Assembly (NCBI RefSeq): GCF_022834715.1
Contig: NZ_BQKC01000001.1
Location: 124,001 to 188,000 of the forward strand
DNA length: 64,000 nt
DNA from: Granulimonas faecalis
GTDB lineage: Bacteria > Actinomycetota > Coriobacteriia > Coriobacteriales > Atopobiaceae
Reading direction: 5' to 3'
Positions 1 to 8,972 of the stretch are shown in pieces (within the stretch, counting starts at the first letter, position 1; each line of letters opens with the position of its first letter). The translations under genes and the position numbers were made by a program. The notes below the pieces were generated by a model, which saw only the letters and a list, made by a program, of their open reading frames with translations, ran no database searches and was not told the DNA's origin.

Positions 1-1
1 A

Positions 2-27
2 GGGCCCCTCCGCGGAGGGGCCCTTTT
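2..27 (+). terminator. Intrinsic terminator of a gene lying left of the window
   Basis: Ten-base arms at 2-11 and 14-23 pair perfectly around a 2-base loop and are followed by TTTT at 24-27. The T tract points to a plus-strand transcript entering from outside the window. It could also help end the leftward yfcE-like transcript. Confidence 0.7.
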
Positions 28-78
28 CTCTTGGCTGCCATGCGGCGGCGTGGGCTGGCGCATGCAGGTGGCTCTTCA

Positions 79-173
79 GTGAGTGGCGTCGGCCCCTTCG
101 GTGAGCGGATCGGCCGCTCACCGAAGCTTCCGTGTGCGGAAAAGCGCTCATCGAGCGGCCTGTGCCCACTCAC
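79..173. repeat. Intergenic inverted repeat, CTTCSGTGTGCGG family, copy A
   Basis: Perfect 13-base arms at 96-108 and 114-126 (CTTCGGTGAGCGG and its complement) sit inside an outer pair, GTGAGTGG at 79-86 and CCACTCAC at 166-173. The unit at 127-155, beginning CTTCCGTGTGCGG and ending CTCATCGAG, recurs twice in tandem at 54760-54818. It lies downstream of the leftward phosphodiesterase gene and no coding function is evident. Confidence 0.6.
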
Positions 174-195
174 CGAACGAGGGGCCGCCCGCTTC

Positions 196-720
196 CTACC
201 CCTCCTCGAGCAGCTCGAGGCGGAACCTGCCGTTCTCGTAGACGCCAAAGGAGTGGCTGCCATCCTTGGGGATCGACACGCTGCCCGGGTTGAAGACCGT
301 GACGCCGCCCTCGACCTCCTCGAGCACCTTCACGTGGGTGTGGCCGTAGAGGAAGGCGCTGCCCGGTTGCAGCGGCGGCAGGTTGCCGGGGTTCCACAGG
401 TGGCCGTGGGTGAGCCAGAGGGTGCGGCCGCCCGGGTCGACGATCTCGGCGTAGTCGGCCATGCAGGGGAAGTCGAGGACCATCTGGTCCACCTCGGCCT
501 CGCAGTTGCCGCGCACGGCCACGATGGCAGGCGCGAGGGGGTTGAGCATGGCGATGACGCCCTTGGGGTCGTAGTCGCGGGGCAGCGCGTTGCGCGGTCC
601 GTGGTAGAGGACGTCGCCGAGGATCAGGATCTTGTCGGGCCGCTCGGCCTCGACGCGCTCCATCAGGCGGCCGCACCAGTAGGCGGAGCCGTGGATGTCG
701 CTGGCGATGAGGTACTTCAT
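196..720 (-). CDS. yfcE: YfcE/MJ0936-type metallophosphodiesterase
   Basis: A 174-residue calcineurin-like phosphoesterase. The N-terminus has the metal motif SDIHG at residues 7-11, followed by GDVLYHG, a GNCE motif in the middle and GHTH near residue 120. Together these form the binuclear metal site of the family, and the length is normal for YfcE-like enzymes. Family members hydrolyse phosphodiesters such as bis-pNPP in vitro; the natural substrate is unsettled. The start was placed where the conserved MKYLIASDIHG begins; longer upstream reading adds non-homologous sequence. It is transcribed alone, with the next leftward gene upstream ending at 842. Confidence 0.85.
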   Translation of the reverse strand: MKYLIASDIHGSAYWCGRLMERVEAERPDKILILGDVLYHGPRNALPRDYDPKGVIAMLNPLAPAIVAVRGNCEAEVDQMVLDFPCMADYAEIVDPGGRTLWLTHGHLWNPGNLPPLQPGSAFLYGHTHVKVLEEVEGGVTVFNPGSVSIPKDGSHSFGVYENGRFRLELLEEG

Positions 721-771
721 GGACGCTCCTAGGTCGCGGTGGCTGACCCCATTGTCGCACCCGGCCGCCAC

Positions 772-808
772 AAAAAAGGTACCGAGAAGCCCATCGCTTC
801 TCGGTACC
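772..808 (-). terminator. Rho-independent terminator of the small membrane-protein gene
   Basis: Thirteen-base perfect arms (GGTACCGAGAAGC and complement) at 778-790 and 796-808 are followed on the minus strand by a run of six T (772-777 read as A on the plus strand). This is the strongest canonical terminator in the first 10 kb and it ends the gene at 842-1327. Confidence 0.9.
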
Positions 809-841
809 CCATCGGTTGCGGGAGGGGTCGCGCGACCGGCG

Positions 842-1327
842 CTACTTGTCGGATCCGGCCTCGGACCGGGCGTCCGCCTCGTCTGCGAGCTCCTCCATGG
901 CCTTGTTGGGGGAGTCCACGGACTGGGCGTCGAGCTCCTGGTCGAGCGCTTCTTGGAACTGCGGGGCGGCCGTCTTCTCCTGCCGATGCATGTGCCAGAA
1001 GGCAAAGAACGACAGCACGCAGGGCACGACGAGGAAGAACCAGTAGGCCGGGAAGCAGCAGATGGCCACGATGTAGACGATGCCGGCGGCCAGGTTCCAC
1101 CAGCTCTTGCCCAGGAACAGGGCCAGGGCGGTGAGAACGAAGGCCACCACGGTGGCGATTAGGTGCGGCATGAGGATGTAGACGGCCAGGACGGCCACGT
1201 CGTTGCCGCCCGCGATCTGGCCGCCCCAGAAGATGGCGCAGTACAGCACGTAGGCGGCGGCGAAGATGAAGGCGATGATAGTGAGCAGCCGCTCGTTGAT
1301 GCGGTTGCGGGTGACTTGGGCGTTCAT
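842..1327 (-). CDS. Small multi-spanning membrane protein with acidic tail
   Basis: A 161-residue protein with no family I can name. Hydrophobic stretches suggest four membrane segments (roughly residues 14-36, 43-66, 70-90 and 92-110). A charged, Glu/Asp/Ser-rich cytoplasmic tail follows from about residue 115. The start was chosen at MNAQVTRNRIN because AAAGGAG lies just upstream at the right spacing. It is a single gene closed by a strong terminator. Confidence 0.6.
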   Translation of the reverse strand: MNAQVTRNRINERLLTIIAFIFAAAYVLYCAIFWGGQIAGGNDVAVLAVYILMPHLIATVVAFVLTALALFLGKSWWNLAAGIVYIVAICCFPAYWFFLVVPCVLSFFAFWHMHRQEKTAAPQFQEALDQELDAQSVDSPNKAMEELADEADARSEAGSDK

Positions 1328-1545
1328 GGCGACTCCTTTTGCACGGGGCCCGTTAGGTCGTAGCAGACGTGCGTTGTGTACCCCGCCCGGCATTCAGCCA
1401 TCGGCAAGGAACCCCTTTATCCCGTCTGCGCCGGACGCCCGGTCCGCGGATTGTCAGAAAACCGTCTGCCTATTGTACCGCCGTGCCATTACTAAGGGAC
1501 ACATTGCAGGCACCCCGCCTCGACCCCCGTGCGAAAGGAGCCCCC

Positions 1546-2568
1546 ATGGACCGCGCCCTCGGGATCTGCGTCATCGGCTGCGGCCGCGCCGGCATGATCC
1601 ACGCCCACTCGTTCAAGGGTTCCGTCTCGGGCGCCCGCCTGGCCGCCATCTGCGACCCGGCGCCCGACCGCCTGCGCGAGGCCGCGGAGGAGCTCGGCTA
1701 CCCCGCATGCTACGAGCGCTACGAGGACGCCCTGGAGGACCCGGCCGTGGACGCCGTCGTGGTGGTCACGCCCACGGACGCCCACCGCGACGTCGTGCCG
1801 GCCGCCGCCGCGGCCGGCAAGCATGTGCTCTGCGAGAAGCCCATGGCCGCGAGCCCCGCGCAGTGCGACGAGATGATCGCCGCGTGCGAGACCGCCGGGG
1901 TAAAGCTGCAGATCGGCTTCATGCGGCGGTTCGACCCGGGCTTCCGCCGCATGAAGGAGCTGCTGGACGCCGGCGAGGCGGGCGAGCCCACCCTCGTGAA
2001 GTCGCTCACCCACGGCCCCAGCGAGCCCCAGGACCGGATGTACGACGTCTCCCGCAGCGGCGGCCCCCTCGCCGAGGTCAACAGCCACGACTTCGACACC
2101 CTGCGCTGGCTCGCCGGCTCCGAGGTCGCGTGGGTGCACGCCGTGGGCCACAACTTCCGCAGCCCCGAGGTGGCCGCCGCGTACCCCGACTACTACGACA
2201 CCGCCGCCTGCCTCCTCGAGTTCGAGAACGGCGCGCTCGGCATGGTGGAGGGCTCCCAGTACGTGCGCTACGGCTACGACGCCCGCGCGGAGGTGCTCGG
2301 AACCACGGACCACCTGTCCGTGGGCACGCAGCAGGTCAACAGCGTGGTGCTCGCCCGCGGCGACGGCCAGCTGGTGGAGGACTCCATGCCCACGTGGCGC
2401 ACGCTCTTCTCGGCAGCCTACATGGAGGAGGACGCAGCCTTCGTGCGCTGCGTCCACGACGGCACGGAGCCCGAGGTCGCGGGCCACGACGGCAAGATGG
2501 CCCTCATGCTGGTGGAGAGCGCCATCCGGTCGCTCCGCGAGGGGTGTCCCGTGCGCGTGGGGGAGTAG
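1546..2568 (+). CDS. Gfo/Idh/MocA-family NAD(P)-dependent dehydrogenase (IolG-like)
   Basis: A 340-residue oxidoreductase. The N-terminal Rossmann fold carries GCGRAGMIH near residue 9, the EKP signature (Lys expected to be catalytic) follows near residue 99, and MRRFDPGF begins the C-terminal substrate domain. The SGGPLAEVNSHDFDTLRWL-type segment matches inositol 2-dehydrogenase relatives, where the conserved Asp and His act in catalysis. The likely role is oxidation of a cyclitol or sugar with NAD. The start is supported by GAAAGGAG ending 6 bases before ATG. No inositol catabolic genes are adjacent, so the exact substrate is open. Confidence 0.8.
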   Translation: MDRALGICVIGCGRAGMIHAHSFKGSVSGARLAAICDPAPDRLREAAEELGYPACYERYEDALEDPAVDAVVVVTPTDAHRDVVPAAAAAGKHVLCEKPMAASPAQCDEMIAACETAGVKLQIGFMRRFDPGFRRMKELLDAGEAGEPTLVKSLTHGPSEPQDRMYDVSRSGGPLAEVNSHDFDTLRWLAGSEVAWVHAVGHNFRSPEVAAAYPDYYDTAACLLEFENGALGMVEGSQYVRYGYDARAEVLGTTDHLSVGTQQVNSVVLARGDGQLVEDSMPTWRTLFSAAYMEEDAAFVRCVHDGTEPEVAGHDGKMALMLVESAIRSLREGCPVRVGE

Positions 2569-2719
2569 GGGGCTCGCGGGGCTGCTCGCCGCCGGCCTCC
2601 GGCGCTGTCCCCGGCCCAGAAGGGCCCGCGCCGCCCGCCGCACGCGCGCCGGCCCGCCGTGCGGCGCCGTCCTACAATGGGGGCCGTGAAACCCGCACGT
2701 CACGCCAGAAAGGCCGCCC

Positions 2720-4123
2720 ATGAAGAGGACAACCATCGCCCGGATCTACGCCGACCCCCAAGCCTTCGCCGACCATGACGTCACCGTGGCCGGGTGGACC
2801 CGCTCGGTGCGCGACATGAAGAACTTCGGCTTCGTCACCCTCAACGACGGCAGCTGCTTCAAGGATCTCCAGGTGGTCATGAACGTGGGCGAGGTGGGCA
2901 ACTACGCCGAGGTCGCGGCATGCGGCACCGGCTCGGCCCTGCTCGTCAGCGGCGTCGTGGCCCTCACCCCCGACCGCCCGCAGCCCTTTGAGCTCAAGGC
3001 CACCTCCATCACCGTGCTGGGCGAGAGCGCGCCCGACTACCCCATGCAGAAGAAGCGCGCCACCCGCGAGTTCCTCCGCACCCACCAGCACCTGCGCAGC
3101 CGCACCAACCTTTTCCGCGCCGTGTTCCGCGTGCGCTCGGTGGCGGCCTTCGCCATCCACCGCTTCTTCCAGGAGCGCGGCTTCGTGTACGTGACCACCC
3201 CCATCATCACGGCCAGTGACGCCGAGGGCGCCGGCGAGATGTTCCGCGTCACCACCCTCGACGTGGACAACCCGCCCCGCACGGAGTCGGGCGAGGTCGA
3301 CTGGAGCCAGGACTTCTTCGGCAAGGCCACCAACCTCACGGTGTCGGGCCAGCTCCAGGCCGAGAACTTTGCCATGAGCTTCGGCGACGTCTACACCTTC
3401 GGCCCCACCTTCCGTGCCGAGAACTCCAACACCCGCCGCCATGCCGCCGAGTTCTGGATGATCGAGCCGGAGATGGCCTTCTGCGACCTCGAGGGCGACA
3501 TGGAGGTGGCCGAGGCCATGCTCAAGTACGTCATCCGCGAGGTCGTGGACTCCTGCCCCGACGAGATGGAGATGTTCAACAAGTTCGTGGACAAGGGCCT
3601 GCGCGAGCGCCTGGAGCACGTGGCCTCCTCCGACTTCGCCCGGGTCACCTACACCGAGGCCGTGAGCATCCTCGAGGAGGCCCAGGCCGCCGGCCACGCG
3701 TTCGAGTACCCGGTGAGCTGGGGCATCGACCTCCAGACCGAGCACGAGCGCTACCTCACCGAGGAGCACTTCCGCCGCCCGACCTTCGTCACCGACTACC
3801 CGCGTGAGATCAAGGCCTTCTACATGCGCGCCAACGACGACGGCAGGACCGTGGCCGCGGTGGACTGCCTCGTGCCGGGCATCGGCGAGATCATCGGCGG
3901 CTCCCAGCGCGAGGAGCGCCTGGAGCTGCTCCAGGCCCGCATCGAGGAGCTGGGCATGGATCCCGAGCAGTACCGCTACTACCTGGACCTCCGCCGCTAC
4001 GGCACCTGCGAGCACGCGGGCTTCGGCCTGGGTTTCGAGCGCCTGGTGATGTACCTCACCGGCATCGACAACATCCGCGACGTCCTGCCGCACCCCCGCA
4101 CCGTGGGCAACGCCGACTTCTAG
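2720..4123 (+). CDS. asnS: Asparaginyl-tRNA synthetase
   Basis: A 467-residue class IIb aminoacyl-tRNA synthetase that charges tRNA-Asn with Asn in the cytoplasm. The N-terminal OB-fold (about residues 15-100, [16 protein letters not shown]) binds the anticodon. Motif 2 includes [19 protein letters not shown], and motif 3 is [13 protein letters not shown] at about residue 434. The protein ends [11 protein letters not shown] followed by six residues, slightly different from the more usual FPRTP ending. AGAAAGG precedes the ATG. It is well conserved, of normal length and monocistronic. Confidence 0.96.
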   Translation: MKRTTIARIYADPQAFADHDVTVAGWTRSVRDMKNFGFVTLNDGSCFKDLQVVMNVGEVGNYAEVAACGTGSALLVSGVVALTPDRPQPFELKATSITVLGESAPDYPMQKKRATREFLRTHQHLRSRTNLFRAVFRVRSVAAFAIHRFFQERGFVYVTTPIITASDAEGAGEMFRVTTLDVDNPPRTESGEVDWSQDFFGKATNLTVSGQLQAENFAMSFGDVYTFGPTFRAENSNTRRHAAEFWMIEPEMAFCDLEGDMEVAEAMLKYVIREVVDSCPDEMEMFNKFVDKGLRERLEHVASSDFARVTYTEAVSILEEAQAAGHAFEYPVSWGIDLQTEHERYLTEEHFRRPTFVTDYPREIKAFYMRANDDGRTVAAVDCLVPGIGEIIGGSQREERLELLQARIEELGMDPEQYRYYLDLRRYGTCEHAGFGLGFERLVMYLTGIDNIRDVLPHPRTVGNADF

Positions 4124-4167
4124 GCCCCACGGAGTTCGGCCCCTGCCCCGCGATTCACGGACGCTCC

Positions 4168-4199
4168 GGCGCCGACCCGTCCCACGGCGGGTCGGCGCC
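4168..4199 (+). terminator. Hairpin after asnS, probable terminator
   Basis: Twelve-base perfect arms at 4168-4179 and 4188-4199 (GGCGCCGACCCG and complement) begin 45 bases after the asnS stop. No T tract follows, so termination is inferred from position and stem strength only. Confidence 0.5.
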
Positions 4200-4250
4200 C
4201 CCGTATGGGGGTAGGTACCTCCCGCTGGCCGCGTCGTCCCAGGAGGCACC

Positions 4251-4865
4251 GTGCTCTTCCTCGTCGTCCTCGTCATAGGCGTCCTCTACGTGGTGTCCGA
4301 GTCGTTCGGGTACAAGCCGGCGTCTCGCCTCGCCCAGGTGGGCATCCCCACGTACTCCCTCGTCATGGCCGTGGTCACGCTCGTCCACGACCCCGCCCAG
4401 TGGCCGTGGGTCTTCCTGGCGGTGCCCGTGGGCATGGCCATCGGCTGGTTCCAGACCACCCACGTGCGCGTGCGGCGCACCGGCGACCGCGACCGCCGCG
4501 GCCGCCGCACCGTGGAGGTGCGCCGCGGCTGGAGCTACGCGCTCGGATGGCTGCTGGTCTTCGTGTGCGGCGTCGCGTTCCACGTGGCCCTCGACGGGGT
4601 GCTCCCCTGGGACGAGGTGCTGGACGACCTCGCCTCCGACGTCGCGCGCGACATCTTCTCGTTCCTGCTGCTCACATCGGGCCTGAGCTGGTACGTCTGG
4701 GCCCTCTCCGGCTCCGCCGGCTACACCTACGCCCTGGTCCTGCGCCTCACCGACCCCGCCGTGTCGGAGGCCCTTCACGAGGCGCCACGCCCGGGCCACG
4801 GGGAGGGCTGGTGCCCCTCGCCGCTGCAGCGGCTCCTCGACCGCCTGGGGCCCCACGCCTCCTGA
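4251..4865 (+). CDS. Putative four- or five-segment membrane protein
   Basis: A 204-residue protein of unknown function starting at GTG with AGGAGG at 4241-4246. Hydrophobic segments lie near residues 1-17, 28-48, 50-66, 95-115 and 140-160. A basic loop (RVRRTGDRDRRGRRTVEVRR) falls around residues 73-92, probably cytoplasmic. The arrangement recalls DUF1453/CcdC-like proteins, but I cannot confirm that. It stands alone between asnS and a repeat-filled gap before the hydrogenase genes. Confidence 0.55.
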   Translation: MLFLVVLVIGVLYVVSESFGYKPASRLAQVGIPTYSLVMAVVTLVHDPAQWPWVFLAVPVGMAIGWFQTTHVRVRRTGDRDRRGRRTVEVRRGWSYALGWLLVFVCGVAFHVALDGVLPWDEVLDDLASDVARDIFSFLLLTSGLSWYVWALSGSAGYTYALVLRLTDPAVSEALHEAPRPGHGEGWCPSPLQRLLDRLGPHAS

Positions 4866-5000
4866 CGCCCCTGTCCCACCACCCGGACACTTTTGTCCCA
4901 TCACTCGGGCACTTTTGTCCCACCTTGCCGCTCGGACCGCCCCGGGCTCCATCATTCTTTTGATAGGCGAAGTGACAGATGGGCCAGGCACCTCTGTCAC
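4863..5000. repeat. Composite intergenic repeat: TGTCCCACC element plus TGGGCCAGGCACC hairpin
   Basis: From the stop codon at 4863 the sequence TGACGCCCCTGTCCCACC runs on, with the TGTCCCA...GGACACTTTTGTCCCA unit repeated twice up to 4922. The same block follows the metY stop at 12976. A second element at 4972-5000 has 8-base ends GTGACAGA/TCTGTCAC around TGGGCCAGGCACC; related copies occur at 13060, 28258, 35380, 45025 and 46622. The rest of the gap to 5115 holds a weak dyad ACTGA-N4-TCAGT at 5075-5088, just upstream of the next gene. Confidence 0.7.
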
Positions 5001-5115
5001 ACCGGGCACCTCCGTCACACGCACCCTGCCCCGTCGATGCTTTCAGGCTCGCTTGGTCTATGATGGTGCGTGCTACTGAAATGTCAGTCGCACGCATCCC
5101 CAGAGAGGAGCAGGA

Positions 5116-6939
5116 ATGGCACGACTGCACGTCATGGAGAGGAGCGAGGCCCAGGCCGTCATGGACGGCCTGCACCGCGCCCTCGAAGGGCGGCTGTCGG
5201 TGAGCTCGCTGGCCCCGTGCCCCGTTGAGTTCACCGCCGCCTACATCGCCATGTGCGCGACCCAGAGCTGCGGCAAGTGCACCCCTTGCCGTGTGGGCCT
5301 CAACGCGTTGCACGACCTGTTCGACGAGGTGCTCGAGAACCGCGCCACCCCGGCGACCCTCGACCTCATCGAGCGCACCGCGCGCAGCATCTACCTGTCG
5401 GCCGACTGTGCCATCGGCTACGAGGCCGGGGCCATGGCCCTCACGGCCGTCCAGGGCTTCGCGGATGACTTCAGGAGCCACGTGGAGAACCACGTCTGCG
5501 GCTTCAAGCAGTCTGAGCTCGTGCCCTGCGTTTCCGGCTGCCCGGCCGGCGTGGACATCCCCGGCTACATCAGCCTCGTGGAGGCCGGCCGCTACACCGA
5601 CGCCGTGCGCCTCATCCGCAAGGACAACCCGCTGCCCCTCGTGTGCGGCTACGTGTGTGAGCATCCCTGCGAGATGTACTGCCGCCGCGGCATGGTGGAC
5701 GACCCCATGAACATCCGCGGCCTCAAGCGCTTTGCCGTGGACCACATGGAGAGCGACTACCGCCCCTGGACCGCGCCCGCCACCGGCAAGCGCGTGGCCG
5801 TGGTGGGCGGCGGCCCCGCTGGTCTCTCGGCGGCCTACTACCTGGCCATCATGGGCCACGACGTCACCATCTTCGAGGCCCGCAAGCACCTGGGCGGCAT
5901 GCTGCGCTACGGCATCCCCAACTACCGCCTGCCCCACGACCTGCTCGACGGCGAGATTCAGTGGATCCTCGACTGCGGCATCAAGGTGGAGCTCGAGTGC
6001 CCCATCGACGACCTGCGCCCCCTGCGCGACGGTTTCGACGCGGTCTACCTGGCCATCGGTGCCCACGGCGACAACCGCTTGGGCCTTCCCGGCGAGGACT
6101 CCCCGGGCGTGATCAGCGCCGTGGAGATGCTCCGGGCCGTGGGCGACGGCGAGGCCCCCGACTTCACCGGCAAGCGCGTGGCCGTCATCGGCGGCGGCAA
6201 CGTGGCCATGGACGTGGCCCGCTCCGCCGTGCGCTGCGGCGCCGAGAAGGTCACCATCGTCTACCGCCGCCGCGTGGCCGACATGACGGCTCAGGACGAG
6301 GAGATCGCCGGCGCCCAGGCCGAGGGGTGCGAGCTCCTCGAGCTCAACGCGCCCGTGCGCATCGAGTGCGACGCCTCCGGCCATGTGGCCGGCGTGGTGG
6401 TGCAGCCCCAGATCATCGGCGGCCTCAAGCGCGGCCGCCCCGCGCCCCGCGCCGCCGAGGCGTCCGAGGTGCTCGTCCCCTGCGACGTCGTGGCCGTGGC
6501 CATCGGCCAGGCCATCCAGAGCGACACCTTCGCCGAGCAGGGCATCCCCTGCAAGTGGGGCCGCATCCAGGCCGCCGAGGACGGCTCCATCGAGGGCTTC
6601 CCCGGTGTGTTCGCCGGCGGCGACTGCCAGAGCGGCCCGGCCACGGTCATCCGCGCCGTCAACGCCGGCAAGGTGGCCGCGGGCAACATCGACAACCACC
6701 TCGGCTTCAACCACACCGTGGGCTTCGACGTCGAGCTGCCCCACGTGCAGTTCAAGGGCAAGACCAGCTGCGCCCGCTGCGAGATGACCGAGCGCGAGGC
6801 GAGCGACCGCATCGGCGACTTCGACCTGGTGGAGCACGGCCTCACGGCCGAGGAGGCCCACCAAGAGGCCGGGCGCTGCCTGCGCTGCGACCACTTCGGC
6901 TTCGGCGCGTTCCGCGGAGGGAGGATCGACCAATGGTAG
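5116..6939 (+). CDS. GltD-like NAD(P)H flavoprotein with NuoF-type Fe-S N-terminus, hydrogenase partner
   Basis: A 607-residue iron-sulfur flavoprotein. The N-terminus (residues about 20-120) holds QSCGKCTPCRVG, the 4Fe-4S module of NuoF, but the FMN/NADH part of NuoF is absent. Next comes a Cys-rich DPD-type domain (CVSGCPAGVDIPGYI to CEMYCRRG), as in glutamate synthase small subunits. Two dinucleotide folds follow: VVGGGPAGLSAAYY for FAD and VIGGGNVAMDVARSAVRCG for NAD(P). CARCEMTE and CLRCDHFG lie near the C-terminus. It overlaps the hydrogenase start by 7 bases, so the two are co-translated. The likely role is electron exchange between NAD(P)H and the hydrogenase. The start is fixed by AGAGGAG upstream. 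Confidence 0.85.
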   Translation: MARLHVMERSEAQAVMDGLHRALEGRLSVSSLAPCPVEFTAAYIAMCATQSCGKCTPCRVGLNALHDLFDEVLENRATPATLDLIERTARSIYLSADCAIGYEAGAMALTAVQGFADDFRSHVENHVCGFKQSELVPCVSGCPAGVDIPGYISLVEAGRYTDAVRLIRKDNPLPLVCGYVCEHPCEMYCRRGMVDDPMNIRGLKRFAVDHMESDYRPWTAPATGKRVAVVGGGPAGLSAAYYLAIMGHDVTIFEARKHLGGMLRYGIPNYRLPHDLLDGEIQWILDCGIKVELECPIDDLRPLRDGFDAVYLAIGAHGDNRLGLPGEDSPGVISAVEMLRAVGDGEAPDFTGKRVAVIGGGNVAMDVARSAVRCGAEKVTIVYRRRVADMTAQDEEIAGAQAEGCELLELNAPVRIECDASGHVAGVVVQPQIIGGLKRGRPAPRAAEASEVLVPCDVVAVAIGQAIQSDTFAEQGIPCKWGRIQAAEDGSIEGFPGVFAGGDCQSGPATVIRAVNAGKVAAGNIDNHLGFNHTVGFDVELPHVQFKGKTSCARCEMTEREASDRIGDFDLVEHGLTAEEAHQEAGRCLRCDHFGFGAFRGGRIDQW

Positions 6940-8705
6940 GGACCAAGACCGTGACCGTGACCGTCGACGGCCGTGCGGTGGAGGTGCCCGACGGCTCCAC
7001 CATCCTCGAGGCCGCCCAGGCCGCCGGCGCCCAAGTGCCCACGCTCTGCTACCTCAAGGACCTCAACGAGATCGGCGCCTGCCGCGTCTGCCTGGTCGAG
7101 ATCGAGGGCACCGAGCAGCTCGTGGCCTCCTGCAACAACGTGGCCCTCGACGGCATGACCGTGCGCACCAACAGCCCCCGCGTGCGCGCCGCCCGCAAGG
7201 CCAACCTGGAGTTCCTGCTCTCCCGCCACGACTCCACCTGCACGAGCTGCGTGCGCTCGGGCAACTGCTCGCTGCAGTCGCTGGCCAACCAGTTCGGCAT
7301 CTCGGAGCTCCCCTACAGGAAGGAGCTCACCTGCACCCCGTGGAACCAGGACTTCCCGCTCATCCGCGACGCCGACAAGTGCATCCACTGCCTGCGCTGC
7401 ATCCAGGTGTGCGACAAGGTGCAGAACACGGGTGTGTGGGACCTCACCAACCGCAGCAGCCACACCTGCGTGGGCGTGGCCGGCGGCGCCCCCATCGAGC
7501 AGACCGACTGCACTCTCTGCGGCCAGTGCGTGACCCACTGCCCCACGGGCGCCCTGCGCGAGCGCGACGACACCGAGCGCGTCTTCGATGCCATCGCCGA
7601 CCCCGACACCACCGTGGTGGTGCAGGTGGCCCCGGCCGTGCGCGCGGCCTGGGGCGAGTCGCTCGGCCTCTCCCACGGGGAGGCCACCATCGAGCGGATG
7701 GCCGCCGCGCTGCGCGAGGTCGGCGTCGACTACGTCTTCGACACCAGTTGGAGCGCCGACCTCACCATCATGGAGGAGGGCAGCGAGCTCCTCGCCAAGG
7801 TGGCCGAGGCGCTTGAGCTAGGGCCGGACCACCCGGACGCCCCGCGCTTCCCCATGTTCACGAGCTGCTGCCCCGGCTGGGTGCGCTACGCCAAGGCCCA
7901 CCACCCGGAGCTCGTGGACCAGCTGTCCACGGCCAAGTCGCCGGGGCAGATGTTCGGTGCCGTCACCAAGAGCTGGTTTGCCGAGAACGCCGGGCTCGAC
8001 CCCCACAGGATCTTCTCCGTGGAGGTCATGCCGTGCCTGGCCAAGAAGGCCGAGGTGGCCTACGGGCCCATGAACGACGCCTGTGGCGACCCCGACGTGG
8101 ATGTCTCGCTCACCACCCGCGAGATGGACCGCATGTTCCGGGCGGCATGCATCGATGTGGCGTCGCTGCCCGAGGGCGAGCTCGACCAGCCCCTGGGTAC
8201 CTTCACCGGTGCCGGCGTGATCTTCGGCGCCACCGGCGGCGTCATGGAGGCTGCCCTGCGCACGGCCCATGCCCTCACCACGGGCGAGGAGGCCGACGCC
8301 GACGCCTTCTCGGACGTCCGCGGCATGGACGGCTGGAAGGAGGCTGTGTTCGACATGGGCGGCATGCCCCTGTCGGTGGCCGTGGTGAGCGGCCTGTCCA
8401 ACGCCGAGCGGCTCATCGAGGCCGTGGAGGCGGGCGAGGCGAGCTACCACTTTGTGGAGGTCATGGCCTGCCCCGGCGGCTGCGCAGGCGGCGGCGGACA
8501 GCCCATCCATGACGGCTGCGAGCTGGCCGACGAGCGCGGCGACGTGCTCTGGGGCCTGGACCGTGCCATGCCCCTGCGGAAGTCCCACGAGAACCCGCAG
8601 GTGCAGGCCGCCTACCGAGACTACTTCGGCGAGCCTCTGAGCCACCGCTCCCACGAGCTGCTCCACACCGACCACCACGCGTGGAAGATGCCCAACGAGG
8701 TGTAG
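6933..8705 (+). CDS. hydA: [FeFe] hydrogenase, group A, large catalytic subunit
   Basis: A 590-residue protein. The N-terminus is a 2Fe-2S ferredoxin domain (CYLKDLNEIGACRVC, residues about 34-48). It is followed by the His-Cys 4Fe-4S motif HDSTCTSCVRSGNC and two 4Fe-4S motifs (CIHCLRCIQVC and CTLCGQCVTHCPTG). The H-cluster domain has all three signatures: TSCCPGW near residue 310, MPCLAKKAE near 366 and EVMACPGGCAGGGGQP near 509. It catalyses proton reduction or H2 oxidation in the cytoplasm; no signal peptide or twin-arginine motif is seen. Its GltD-like partner suggests the HydDB A2 (glutamate-synthase-linked) type rather than the trimeric bifurcating HydABC. Confidence 0.95.
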   Translation: MVGTKTVTVTVDGRAVEVPDGSTILEAAQAAGAQVPTLCYLKDLNEIGACRVCLVEIEGTEQLVASCNNVALDGMTVRTNSPRVRAARKANLEFLLSRHDSTCTSCVRSGNCSLQSLANQFGISELPYRKELTCTPWNQDFPLIRDADKCIHCLRCIQVCDKVQNTGVWDLTNRSSHTCVGVAGGAPIEQTDCTLCGQCVTHCPTGALRERDDTERVFDAIADPDTTVVVQVAPAVRAAWGESLGLSHGEATIERMAAALREVGVDYVFDTSWSADLTIMEEGSELLAKVAEALELGPDHPDAPRFPMFTSCCPGWVRYAKAHHPELVDQLSTAKSPGQMFGAVTKSWFAENAGLDPHRIFSVEVMPCLAKKAEVAYGPMNDACGDPDVDVSLTTREMDRMFRAACIDVASLPEGELDQPLGTFTGAGVIFGATGGVMEAALRTAHALTTGEEADADAFSDVRGMDGWKEAVFDMGGMPLSVAVVSGLSNAERLIEAVEAGEASYHFVEVMACPGGCAGGGGQPIHDGCELADERGDVLWGLDRAMPLRKSHENPQVQAAYRDYFGEPLSHRSHELLHTDHHAWKMPNEV

Positions 8706-8736
8706 GCCTCGTAGGCACAGGCGCGACGACCGAGCG

Positions 8737-8770
8737 GCGGCCCCCGCACCCGGTGCGGGGGCCGCTTCCT
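8737..8770 (+). terminator. Terminator after hydA
   Basis: Perfect 14-base arms at 8737-8750 and 8752-8765 (GCGGCCCCCGCACC and complement) are followed by TTCCT. They lie 32 bases after the hydrogenase stop. Confidence 0.75.
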
Positions 8771-8790
8771 GTCTTCCCGCACCCCCCTCC

Positions 8791-8927
8791 GCACCTGAAC
8801 ACGGTTGAGGACACCCCCTCCGGCACCTGAACGTGTTCGGGGGTGGATTTTGCACACCTGAACACAGGCGAGGGTGATTTCCGGGCCCGTTTCGTGTCCG
8901 AAGTCGCCCTCAACCGTGTTCAGGTGC
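8791..8927. repeat. CACCTGAACACGG repeat cluster between convergent genes
   Basis: A 20-base sequence at 8791-8810 (GCACCTGAACACGGTTGAGG) returns as an exact inverted copy at 8908-8927. Two degenerate direct copies lie between them, near 8823 (CACCTGAACGTGTTCGG) and 8854 (CACCTGAACACAGGCGAGG). It fills the gap between hydA and the convergent kinase gene. The four-unit layout is more than a terminator needs. Confidence 0.7.
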
Positions 8928-8972
8928 CGTGGATGCCGTGGCTGCCGCGGTTTTCGGGGTCCGGGTGCGCCC

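Noticed and set aside
5961-6932. Upstream extension of hydA
   Set aside because: It would overlap the flavoprotein gene by almost 1 kb with Arg/Pro-rich non-homologous sequence. The hydrogenase family start is at 6933.
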